From: an uncultured Pseudovibrio sp.
Lineage (GTDB): Bacteria > Pseudomonadota > Alphaproteobacteria > Rhizobiales > Stappiaceae
DNA: 64,000 bases
Assembly (NCBI GenBank): GCA_947496145.1
Contig: CANMBS010000028.1
Span: forward strand, 1-64,000
Direction of reading: 5' to 3'
The translations under genes and the position numbers were made by a program. Below the pieces are notes generated by a model. The model was not told the origin of the DNA. It did not search any database and worked only from the letters and a program-made list of their open reading frames with translations. Shown here piece by piece: positions 48,212-56,077 of the stretch (its first letter is position 1; each line of letters starts with the position of its first letter).

Positions 48212-48976
48212 CTAGGACTTTTCGATAGTCTTTTCCAACTGCCCCATCAGCTCGTCCGCTGTCAGGTTCAGATGCAAAGGCGTGACCGAAATATAGCCAT
48301 CCTTCAGCGCACCAAGGTCAGTTCCTTCACGCGCACTTGGCACGCGATTATGAAACGCCAGCCAGTGGTAAGGCTTACCACGCCCGTCATGGCGGCTTTC
48401 AATATACAGCGACCCGGCATCACGCTTGCCCTGACGCACAACCTTCACACCCTGCACAGCTTCCGGCGGATGTTTCGGGAAATTCACGTTAAGCAACGTA
48501 TCAGATGGCAGATCAAATTCCAAAAGACTGCGGATAACGCCAACAGCATGTGCCTCAGCCGTATCATAACGGACACCGAACTCAGATCCGAAATCATAGG
48601 CCTGAGAAAGCGCGATAGAGCGAACCCCCATCAGCGTGCCTTCCATCGCAGCCGCAATGGTACCGGAATAAGTCACATCATCAGCAATGTTTGATCCGTG
48701 ATTGATACCGGAAAGCACCAGATCAGGAGGAGTGTCTAAAATAGAGCGAACAGCCATGATCACACAGTCCGTCGGGGTCCCGCGCACCGCAAAGTGGCGT
48801 TCATCAATCTCTCGAACGCGCAAAGGATCGTTCAGAGACAGGGAGTGCGCCACACCACTTTGATCAGTCTCAGGCGCCACCACCCAGACATCATCAGAAA
48901 TTTGCCGCGCAATGCGCTCCAGTACCTCAAGACCCTCAGCATGGACCCCGTCATCATTGGTTAGTAAGATACGCAT
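48212..48976 (-). CDS. surE: 5'-nucleotidase SurE
   Basis: 254-residue survival protein that removes phosphate from nucleoside 5'- and 3'-monophosphates using a divalent metal. The N terminus [14 protein letters not shown] carries the metal-binding Asp pair. [26 protein letters not shown] is the central signature. Upstream neighbour serS, downstream pcm, all on the minus strand. Confidence 0.96.
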   Translation of the reverse strand: MRILLTNDDGVHAEGLEVLERIARQISDDVWVVAPETDQSGVAHSLSLNDPLRVREIDERHFAVRGTPTDCVIMAVRSILDTPPDLVLSGINHGSNIADDVTYSGTIAAAMEGTLMGVRSIALSQAYDFGSEFGVRYDTAEAHAVGVIRSLLEFDLPSDTLLNVNFPKHPPEAVQGVKVVRQGKRDAGSLYIESRHDGRGKPYHWLAFHNRVPSAREGTDLGALKDGYISVTPLHLNLTADELMGQLEKTIEKS

Positions 48977-49128
48977 CTGGCAACAATTCCCTTAGTTTGT
49001 GAAGCTTATGAAACGGTAACCGCGTCCCCTTCCATAAGCACCACCTGTACCACTTCATTAAAGCAAAGATAGTTCAGAGCGCTGCACTCACCATAAAGCA
49101 GGCAGCGCACTGAAACCCGAAATGCCCC

Positions 49129-50409
49129 TTAGGCTCCAATGACCTCAAGGCCATTCATGTATGGGCGCAAAACTTCAGGAACAGTGATTGTTCCATCCGC
49201 ATTCTGGTAGTTTTCCATCACTGCAATCAGGCAGCGACCAACAGCAAGGCCAGAGCCGTTCAGAGTATGAACGAATTTCAGAGCCTTCTCCCCTTCCACA
49301 CGGTAGCGTGCATTCATGCGGCGCGCCTGAAAGTCACCACAAACAGAACAGGAAGAAATCTCGCGGTAAGCATTCTGGCCCGGCAGCCAGACTTCGATGT
49401 CGTAGGTTTTGCGAGCACCAAAGCCCATGTCACCACTGCACAACGTTACCACACGGTAGTGAAGCCCCAAAAGCTTCAGAACCTTTTCAGCAGACTCACG
49501 CATCCGCTCCAGCTCTTCCAAAGAACTGTCTTCATCCGTAATAGAAACCAGCTCACACTTCTGGAACTGATGCTGGCGCAACATGCCAGCCGTGTCACGA
49601 CCCGCAGAACCAGCCTCAGAACGGAAGCAATAAGTCAGCGCAGTTACACGCATTGGCAGATCAGCTTCAGCAAGCGTTTCACCGGAAACCATGTTGGTCA
49701 GTGGAACTTCCGCAGTTGGGATCATCCAGTGACCAGTCTCCCTGTCGCGGAACTGATCTTCTGCAAATTTTGGTAGCTGGCTAGTCCCATAAAGAGCATT
49801 ATCGCGCACCAGCAGCGGTGGAGACACTTCAGTGTAACCATGCTTACCCGTATGCAGGTCAATCATGAACTGTCCCAAAGCCCGCTCCAGACGCGCAATC
49901 TGGCTCTTCAAAATAACAAAACGGGAACCTGAGATCTTGGCAGCAGTCTCAAAGTCCATGCCGCCCAGTTTCTCGCCAAGCTCGTAGTGTTCTTTTGGAT
50001 CAAAATCCAGAACAGGCTTCTCGCCATGCGTGTGCAGAAGAACGTTGTCATCTTCATCCTCACCCACCGGCACATCATCCAGCGGAATGTTGGGGATAAC
50101 AGCCAGAGCTTCCTCAAGTGCAGCGTTCAGCTTGCGTTCTTCTTCTTCACCGGTGTGAATGAAGCTCTTGATCTCGGCAACTTCAGCCTTCAGGGCTTCG
50201 GCTTTTTCCTTGTCGCCCTGGCCCATGGCCATGCCGATTTCTTTGGATGCGGAGTTACGGCGCTGCTGCGCCTCCTGAAGCTTGGTGGTGTGGGAACGGC
50301 GCGCATCATCCAACTCAACGAGTTGCGCAGCGCGTGGCTCTTGGCCGCGTTTTGCAAGAGCTTTATCAAAGCTCTCCTGATTTTCACGAATCCACTTGAT
50401 ATCAAGCAT
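49129..50409 (-). CDS. serS: Seryl-tRNA synthetase
   Basis: 426-residue class II synthetase that charges tRNA-Ser. The N-terminal coiled-coil arm (about residues 30-110, rich in K, E, A, Q) binds tRNA. The catalytic domain shows motif 2 ([23 protein letters not shown]) and motif 3 ([20 protein letters not shown]). Length normal. Between tatC and surE. Confidence 0.97.
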   Translation of the reverse strand: MLDIKWIRENQESFDKALAKRGQEPRAAQLVELDDARRSHTTKLQEAQQRRNSASKEIGMAMGQGDKEKAEALKAEVAEIKSFIHTGEEEERKLNAALEEALAVIPNIPLDDVPVGEDEDDNVLLHTHGEKPVLDFDPKEHYELGEKLGGMDFETAAKISGSRFVILKSQIARLERALGQFMIDLHTGKHGYTEVSPPLLVRDNALYGTSQLPKFAEDQFRDRETGHWMIPTAEVPLTNMVSGETLAEADLPMRVTALTYCFRSEAGSAGRDTAGMLRQHQFQKCELVSITDEDSSLEELERMRESAEKVLKLLGLHYRVVTLCSGDMGFGARKTYDIEVWLPGQNAYREISSCSVCGDFQARRMNARYRVEGEKALKFVHTLNGSGLAVGRCLIAVMENYQNADGTITVPEVLRPYMNGLEVIGA

Positions 50410-50480
50410 AATGAGTAACCCCGGCAGGTTTGCCTTCTAATTTGACCTGCCGGGAATATGCGAAAAAGATGGAAGCTGGC

Positions 50481-51266
50481 CTAAGCCTCATCTTCCTTTT
50501 CTTGTTCCTCGCGCTTCTTCTCGACAAGCCGTACACAATAGATGGAGACTTCGTAGAGAAGCAGAGTGGGAAGCGCAAGACCGATCTGCGAAATTGGATC
50601 AGGTGGTGTTAAAATTGCCGCAGCTGCAAAAGCTGCTACCACAGCGTATTTACGCTTAGATTTCAGAGCATCAGAGGTGGTCAGACCTGCGCGGCCCAAC
50701 AGGGTAAGCACAACCGGAAGTTGAAAAACCAGACCGAATGCAAAGATCAGTACCATGACAAAGCTCAGGTACTCACTCACCCGAGGCAGCATCTCAATAG
50801 CAGCCTCTTCACCAACTCCAACCTGCTGCATAGCAAGGAAGAAGCCCATGGCCATCGGCATGACCAGATAAAACACCAGCGCCCCGCCAAGAACAAATAA
50901 AATTGGCGTCGCCACAAGGTAAGGCACAAAGGCATGGCGCTCATGCTTGTAAAGCCCGGGAGCCATAAACATGTAGATCTGGCTGGCAATCACAGGAAAA
51001 GCGATAAACAAAGCACCAAACAAAGCCAGCTTCATCTGCGTGAAGAACCACTCATGTGGTGCCGTATAGATCAGCTTGACTTCCATGCTCTCTCCGGCCG
51101 CTTCAGAAAACGGGCGGATCAGGAAGTTGAAGATGTCATTGGAAAAATAAAAGCAAACCACAAAAGCAATCGCAATCGCAATCACTGACTTCATCAGCCG
51201 GGAGCGCAACTCGATCAGGTGCTCAATCAGCGGCGCACGTGAATCTTCAATTTCGTTTTCACTCAT
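50481..51266 (-). CDS. tatC: Sec-independent translocase subunit TatC
   Basis: 261-residue polytopic inner-membrane protein with six TM segments. It is the receptor for twin-arginine signal peptides together with TatB. The N terminus carries PLIEHLIELRSRL, the conserved cytosolic motif, and FLIRPF follows in the first periplasmic region. It follows tatB by 12 bases; the C-terminal tail is highly charged. Confidence 0.96.
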   Translation of the reverse strand: MSENEIEDSRAPLIEHLIELRSRLMKSVIAIAIAFVVCFYFSNDIFNFLIRPFSEAAGESMEVKLIYTAPHEWFFTQMKLALFGALFIAFPVIASQIYMFMAPGLYKHERHAFVPYLVATPILFVLGGALVFYLVMPMAMGFFLAMQQVGVGEEAAIEMLPRVSEYLSFVMVLIFAFGLVFQLPVVLTLLGRAGLTTSDALKSKRKYAVVAAFAAAAILTPPDPISQIGLALPTLLLYEVSIYCVRLVEKKREEQEKEDEA

Positions 51267-51278
51267 AAAATAGCCGCC

Positions 51279-51767
51279 CTAGCTTTCGTCTTTACCAGAA
51301 GGAGCGCCTGGCGCAGGTTCCTTAGCCTTTTGCGTAGCTGCTAGTTCTGCCGGAGACACGACCTTTTGCTCCGAAACTTCCGCCTTTACGGGCGCAGCTT
51401 CCTTTGCGCTATCCGATTTGGTCTCAGCTCCATCTTCACCATTCAGCGAGCTTTTCACTTCACTTTCGGCTGTACTCATGCTGTCCTGAAGCTTCTTCTT
51501 CTCATCTGCAAGGGTCTTTTTCAGGTCTCCCAGCGGATTGAAGTTCTGCATCTCATCGGCCTGCTTGCGCATTTCATCGATGCCGGCTTGTTTTTCCGCT
51601 TCTTTGACAGCGTCATTCAAAGTGGACTGGAATTCGCCCGCCATGCGCCGAACGCTGCCAATGGCACGCCCGATTGTGCGCAGCATTCCGGGCAGTTCCT
51701 TCGGGCCAACCACCAGAATGGCGACCACCGCCACAAGCAGCAGCTCTGTCCATGCGATATCGAACAT
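51279..51767 (-). CDS. tatB: Sec-independent translocase subunit TatB
   Basis: 162-residue protein with one N-terminal TM, the hinge VGPKELPGMLRTIGR, an amphipathic helix, and a long charged tail rich in A, E, K and P. The GPKELP hinge distinguishes TatB from TatA (FGRGKI). Follows tatA by about 170 bases and is directly upstream of tatC. Confidence 0.93.
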   Translation of the reverse strand: MFDIAWTELLLVAVVAILVVGPKELPGMLRTIGRAIGSVRRMAGEFQSTLNDAVKEAEKQAGIDEMRKQADEMQNFNPLGDLKKTLADEKKKLQDSMSTAESEVKSSLNGEDGAETKSDSAKEAAPVKAEVSEQKVVSPAELAATQKAKEPAPGAPSGKDES

Positions 51768-51939
51768 AAAGAAGCCGTTTCGTTGTTGCCTTGATGACCT
51801 TATTTAAAGGCTGCACCAGGGACGTGTCGTGCCAAGACCAGCACATCCACAAGGGAAAGGCGAATATTCCAATTCAACAGCCAGAATAAACCGGCTTTCC
51901 CTAAACAATTTTGAAAAAAGCGTATGACCGAAGAGACTT

Positions 51940-52185
51940 TTAGTCCTTCTTGGCGGTGTCTTCTGCTTTTGTCTGCGCGTTCACGCTTTCACCCGGAGCG
52001 TGATCGATAACCTTAGGCTCCTCAGCCTTCTCCTTGGCCTCTGCGGCATCGTCATTCAGCCCCTTCTTGAAGCTGTTAATGCCTTTCGCAACATCGCCCA
52101 TCAATTCGGAAATCTTTCCACGTCCGAACAGCAGAACCACGACAACCGCTATGATGACGATTTGCCAAATACCAATTGAGCCCAT
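51940..52185 (-). CDS. tatA: Sec-independent translocase subunit TatA
   Basis: 81-residue pore-forming Tat subunit: N-terminal TM ([19 protein letters not shown]), the FGRGKI hinge, an amphipathic helix ending FKKGL, and a short charged tail. ATG 52185 with AGGAG upstream is preferred over the adjoining TTG at 52188. First gene of the tatABC group. Confidence 0.94.
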   Translation of the reverse strand: MGSIGIWQIVIIAVVVVLLFGRGKISELMGDVAKGINSFKKGLNDDAAEAKEKAEEPKVIDHAPGESVNAQTKAEDTAKKD

Positions 52186-52270
52186 CAACCAAACTCCTTA
52201 AGAACTCTCAACCAGACTAAGAGACTACATCCCCTGATAACTAATAGGTAGCACCAAGAGAATTTACCCA

Positions 52271-53347
52271 CTAAGATTTAAGTAGTGCCTCTTGCTCAAA
52301 AACCAAAACATTCTCAGCATTAATACACAATTCTATGACATTTTCTGGATAGAATTGTAATACATGGTGCGTACGAACCCTTAGAGGCTTATCGATTCCT
52401 TCAACTAAAACCTCCAGAAGATCCGTTTCACCTGCCATTGCACGAGAAACAACACGGCCTTTAAGCTGCCCACCACCATGACATACCTTTAGGTGATGTG
52501 GTCTTATGCATAAAGTCGCAGATGTACCATCAGCAAGATTACCTGCCGGAAAACAACCAAGAGGTGTACGCAGCTGACCATCAGCAATCGTTCCGTGCAC
52601 CTCATTGAGATCAGAAAAGAATTTTGCGGCAAACAAGCTGTTGGGGCGGAAGTAGATATCCTCTGGCGTATCCAGCTGAACCACCTCACCATTGCGCATC
52701 AGCGCAATACGGTCACCAACCCGCAAAGCCTCTTCCGGGTCATGCGTAACCACCACCGCTGTTGCGCCCTGCATCTTGATCATATTCAGCGTCTGAGCAC
52801 GCACATCATCCCGCAGACGGCTATCAAGACCTGAAAAAGGTTCATCCATCAACAGTGTGTGCGGTCGCGGAGCCATCGCCCGCGCCAGCGCCGCCCGCTG
52901 TTGCTCTCCCCCGGAAAGGCCATGCGGGTAATCTTCTGTATAATGCGCCAGCCCAACCATCTGCAAAGCATCCCGCGCACGCCGGTCAGCTTCCTCAGGA
53001 GGCACGCCCGCAAGGCCGAATTTCACATTCTCCAAAATGGTAAGGTGAGGAAACAGTGCGTAATCCTGAAACATCAGCCCTACACCACGTCCTTCTGGTG
53101 GCAGGAAGCTGCGTTCATCAGCAACCACAGATCCGTTAATCCGCACGGCCCCTTGCTGCTGACGAACAACCCCGGCTGCAATACGCAGCAAAGTTGTTTT
53201 GCCACACCCCGAATGCCCCAGCAAACACAACACTTCTCCGCTTTTCAGAGAAAGTGAAACACCGCGAACCGCAGGCAGGTCCCCATAATGATGGTAGATA
53301 TTGTCAAACACCAGCCGTTCTGATGTTGCAACCTTCCCTGGCTCCAT
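52271..53347 (-). CDS. ABC transporter ATP-binding protein, FbpC/PotA-like
   Basis: 358-residue ATPase of the ferric-iron/spermidine/putrescine importer group. Walker A is GHSGCGKTT (residues 44-52), the signature LSGGEQQRAALARA starts near residue 144, and Walker B with LLMDEPFSGLD follows. The C-terminal 120 residues match a TOBE-like regulatory domain (ATLCIRPHHLK). No permease or binding-protein gene is adjacent. It lies between scpB and tatA, which are normally neighbours in relatives, so it may be an insertion or an orphan that serves a distant permease. GAGGGA ribosome site. Confidence 0.88.
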   Translation of the reverse strand: MEPGKVATSERLVFDNIYHHYGDLPAVRGVSLSLKSGEVLCLLGHSGCGKTTLLRIAAGVVRQQQGAVRINGSVVADERSFLPPEGRGVGLMFQDYALFPHLTILENVKFGLAGVPPEEADRRARDALQMVGLAHYTEDYPHGLSGGEQQRAALARAMAPRPHTLLMDEPFSGLDSRLRDDVRAQTLNMIKMQGATAVVVTHDPEEALRVGDRIALMRNGEVVQLDTPEDIYFRPNSLFAAKFFSDLNEVHGTIADGQLRTPLGCFPAGNLADGTSATLCIRPHHLKVCHGGGQLKGRVVSRAMAGETDLLEVLVEGIDKPLRVRTHHVLQFYPENVIELCINAENVLVFEQEALLKS

Positions 53348-53403
53348 TAATCCCTCATAAAACTTAGCAGACCGGCCACCCCATCAGCGCCGCCCGCATC
53401 TGT

Positions 53404-54120
53404 TTATTTTTCTCCGGCGTCTTCTTCAAGTGCGCCAGTTGAAAACACTTCACTTTCTTCCAAAGGATCTTCATCCTCAGTCAGATCAATACTGTCGTCA
53501 GGCGCAGGCACATGGAAGCTTGCCGGGATAGCGCTGTCCAGCAGCCCCGCCCCTTTCAGCTCTTCAAGACCCGGCAGGTCCTTGATGCTCTCAAGCCCGA
53601 AATGATCCAGAAATTCAAAAGTCGTGCCATAGGTTACCGGACGCCCCGGCGTGCGCCGCCGCCCGCGCATACGCACCCAGCCCGTTTCCAAAAGAACATC
53701 CAGCGTCCCCTTAGAGGTAGACACACCGCGAATATCTTCAATCTCCGCACGGGTCACAGGTTGGTGAAACGCAATAATAGCAAGCGTCTCCAGCGCCGCA
53801 CGCGAAAGCCGCCGCTGTTCTACCGCTTCCCGGTGCAGGATAAACGAAAGGTCTTCGGCAGTACGAAACGACCACCGGTCCTCTGAGGAGGTCAGACGAA
53901 CGCCGCGCTTGCGATAAAAGGTACGCAAGCGATTGAGAGCTCCGCGAATATCACGCTTGCCCGGAATGCGCTTCTCAAGCTCAGCAAAGCTCAAAGGCTC
54001 AGCACTGGCGAAAATAAGCGCTTCAACCATGCGCTCTGTCTCTAAAATCTCACCGGCATCAGCCAGTTCAAGGGCCTCATCCTGTGAAAGCTCTTCGAGA
54101 AGGTCAGGTGTTTCACTCAT
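53404..54120 (-). CDS. scpB: Segregation and condensation protein B
   Basis: 238-residue winged-helix partner of ScpA and Smc in chromosome condensation. The two winged-helix modules are visible (VEALIFASAEPLSF - GALNRLRTFY; LETLAIIAFHQPVTRAEIEDIRGV, then RGRRRTPGRPVTYGTT). An acidic C-terminal tail follows. It overlaps scpA by four bases (ATGA), indicating translational coupling. Confidence 0.95.
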   Translation of the reverse strand: MSETPDLLEELSQDEALELADAGEILETERMVEALIFASAEPLSFAELEKRIPGKRDIRGALNRLRTFYRKRGVRLTSSEDRWSFRTAEDLSFILHREAVEQRRLSRAALETLAIIAFHQPVTRAEIEDIRGVSTSKGTLDVLLETGWVRMRGRRRTPGRPVTYGTTFEFLDHFGLESIKDLPGLEELKGAGLLDSAIPASFHVPAPDDSIDLTEDEDPLEESEVFSTGALEEDAGEK

Positions 54121-54980
54121 GACAACAGGGCCTCTTTGTCTTCTCGCACGTCACCAGCACCAATTTCTTCAGGCGTGCGCTGGGAGGCCCGCACATAGAT
54201 TGTTTCAAACGGACCTGACTGCTGAATATCAATAACCCCTTCCCGCACCAGTTCAAGACTGGCAGAAAAGGCCGAGGCCATCGCTGTTGCCCGCTCCTGC
54301 GGATCTTCCAGATAAGCTCCTAAAAAGTGCTCAATCGGCGTCCACGCAGCAACCTTACCCACAAGGCGCACTAAAATATCCCGCGCATCCTGAAGCGACC
54401 ACACTTCCCGCCGTTTCACGTGCACAGATGTCACAGACTGTCTTTGCCGTTGAGAGGCATAAGACATCAGCACATCATAAAGCGTTGCGGTCCACTGGCT
54501 GCGTTTTTCAACCGAAACAGTCTCCGGCGCACCACGCGCAAACACATCCCGCCCAAGTCGGGACCGGTTCATCAGCTTGGCAGAAGCATCCCGCATGGCT
54601 TCAAGGCGTTGCAACCGAAACGCCAGCGCAGCCGCCAGTTCCTCACCGGTCGGCTCATCACTGTCCTTTTGCACCGGGATAAGCAGCCGGGACTTAAGAT
54701 AGGCCAGCCACGCCGCCATCACCAGATAGTCAGCCGCAAGCTCAAGCCTGAGCCGCCGCGCCTCCTTAACAAACTCCAGATACTGCTCAGTCAGCGCCAG
54801 AATAGAGATTTTGGTGATATCAACCTTCTGGCTGCGTGCAAGCATAAGCAAAACATCAAGCGGGCCTTCAAACCCATCCACATCCACAAACAGGTTCGGT
54901 TCACCAGCCGCAGGCCGCTCAATCGCCGCCGCGTCCGTCACCACCTCACTGTTTGGAGCAGTTGTCTCAATGTCGCTCAA
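54117..54980 (-). CDS. scpA: Segregation and condensation protein A
   Basis: 287-residue kleisin that bridges Smc heads with ScpB. DGFEGPLDVLLMLARSQKVDITKISI is the family N-terminal signature, followed by YLVMAAWLAYLKSRLLIP. The C-terminal kleisin wing ends near residue 260. The start is TTG 54980, whose bases overlap the nagZ stop (TTGA); no in-frame ATG is nearby. Tightly coupled with nagZ and scpB. Confidence 0.94.
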   Translation of the reverse strand: MSDIETTAPNSEVVTDAAAIERPAAGEPNLFVDVDGFEGPLDVLLMLARSQKVDITKISILALTEQYLEFVKEARRLRLELAADYLVMAAWLAYLKSRLLIPVQKDSDEPTGEELAAALAFRLQRLEAMRDASAKLMNRSRLGRDVFARGAPETVSVEKRSQWTATLYDVLMSYASQRQRQSVTSVHVKRREVWSLQDARDILVRLVGKVAAWTPIEHFLGAYLEDPQERATAMASAFSASLELVREGVIDIQQSGPFETIYVRASQRTPEEIGAGDVREDKEALLS

Positions 54981-56005
54981 ACATCAATCCTTTTGGCCAG
55001 CGCGCACAGTTCATCGAACTCCTCACGCAAATCCATTTCATCCCCGTCAAACACCTGGGTATTTCGCGCCATAGCCGCATCAATGCGTTCTGAGCATTTT
55101 CCAGCAACCAGCGGCACAGCATCCGCAACCACCTGCATTTCATCCAGCTCACCATTACAGTGCAGAACCAGATCACATCCAGCCGCGACAATCTTCTCCG
55201 CGCGAGTTTTAAGATCACCGCCAAGCGCTTTCATGGTAATATCATCACTGATCAGAACACCATCAAACCCGATGGACTGGCGGATGACCTGCTCAATGGC
55301 ATGTGCAGATTGTGTGACCGGATGGTGTGCATCAACTGTCTTAAACACAATATGCGCCGTCATCCCCATCGGGCAGTCATTGAGTGACTTAAACGGCACA
55401 AAATCGCGCTCTTCCAGCTCCTCCAAACTGCACCCCACCTCTGGCAGGGAAAGATGACTGTCAACAAGCGCACGTCCATGCCCCGGCATATGCTTCATCA
55501 CAGGCATAACACCTGCGGCAAGACAGCCATCCATGGCCGCCCGCCCCATCTCGCTCACCAGTGTCGCGTCAGATCCATAAGCCCGCAACCCGATAACGTC
55601 GCTGGCACCGGGAACCGGCATATCAAGGCAAGGAACACAGTTGCCGCTCAGCCCAAGCCGTCGCAGATCAAGGCCAATCAGCAATGCATGAAGAAAAGCC
55701 GCCCGCTGCGCTGCCATCTTGTCCAGAGCGTACAGGCGGGACAACGTCCCCGCCGCAGGATAGACCGGAACATGCGGCGCACCAAAACGCTGTACCCGGC
55801 CACCTTCCTGATCGACGAAAACGGGGGCATCCTCGCGTCCGACAGCCTCGCGAAAATCAGCACACAGCTTAAAAATTTGCTCAGGGGTTTCCATATTGCG
55901 AGCAAACAGGATCAGCCCAAACGGCTGCTGCTCGCGAAAGAAGGCTTTATCTTCAAGCCGAAGCTCAGGCCCAAGACAACCGGAAATGAACGCTCTTGTC
56001 TTCAT
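54977..56005 (-). CDS. nagZ: Beta-N-acetylhexosaminidase NagZ
   Basis: 342-residue GH3 glycosidase of peptidoglycan recycling that removes GlcNAc from anhydro-muropeptides in the cytosol. It has the substrate-binding KHMPGHG and the flexible-loop DSHLSLP that supplies the catalytic His-Asp pair, then GVLISDDITMKAL with the nucleophile Asp. Located between the SPOR protein and scpA, a conserved alphaproteobacterial position. Its activity can influence AmpC induction where that system exists. Confidence 0.95.
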   Translation of the reverse strand: MKTRAFISGCLGPELRLEDKAFFREQQPFGLILFARNMETPEQIFKLCADFREAVGREDAPVFVDQEGGRVQRFGAPHVPVYPAAGTLSRLYALDKMAAQRAAFLHALLIGLDLRRLGLSGNCVPCLDMPVPGASDVIGLRAYGSDATLVSEMGRAAMDGCLAAGVMPVMKHMPGHGRALVDSHLSLPEVGCSLEELEERDFVPFKSLNDCPMGMTAHIVFKTVDAHHPVTQSAHAIEQVIRQSIGFDGVLISDDITMKALGGDLKTRAEKIVAAGCDLVLHCNGELDEMQVVADAVPLVAGKCSERIDAAMARNTQVFDGDEMDLREEFDELCALAKRIDV

Positions 56006-56077
56006 GCCTTAAGCAGGTAGCTTGACGCAGGTATCCGCGTCAAGCTCCAAAGACTGTTCCCGAAGGGGGATACAGAG

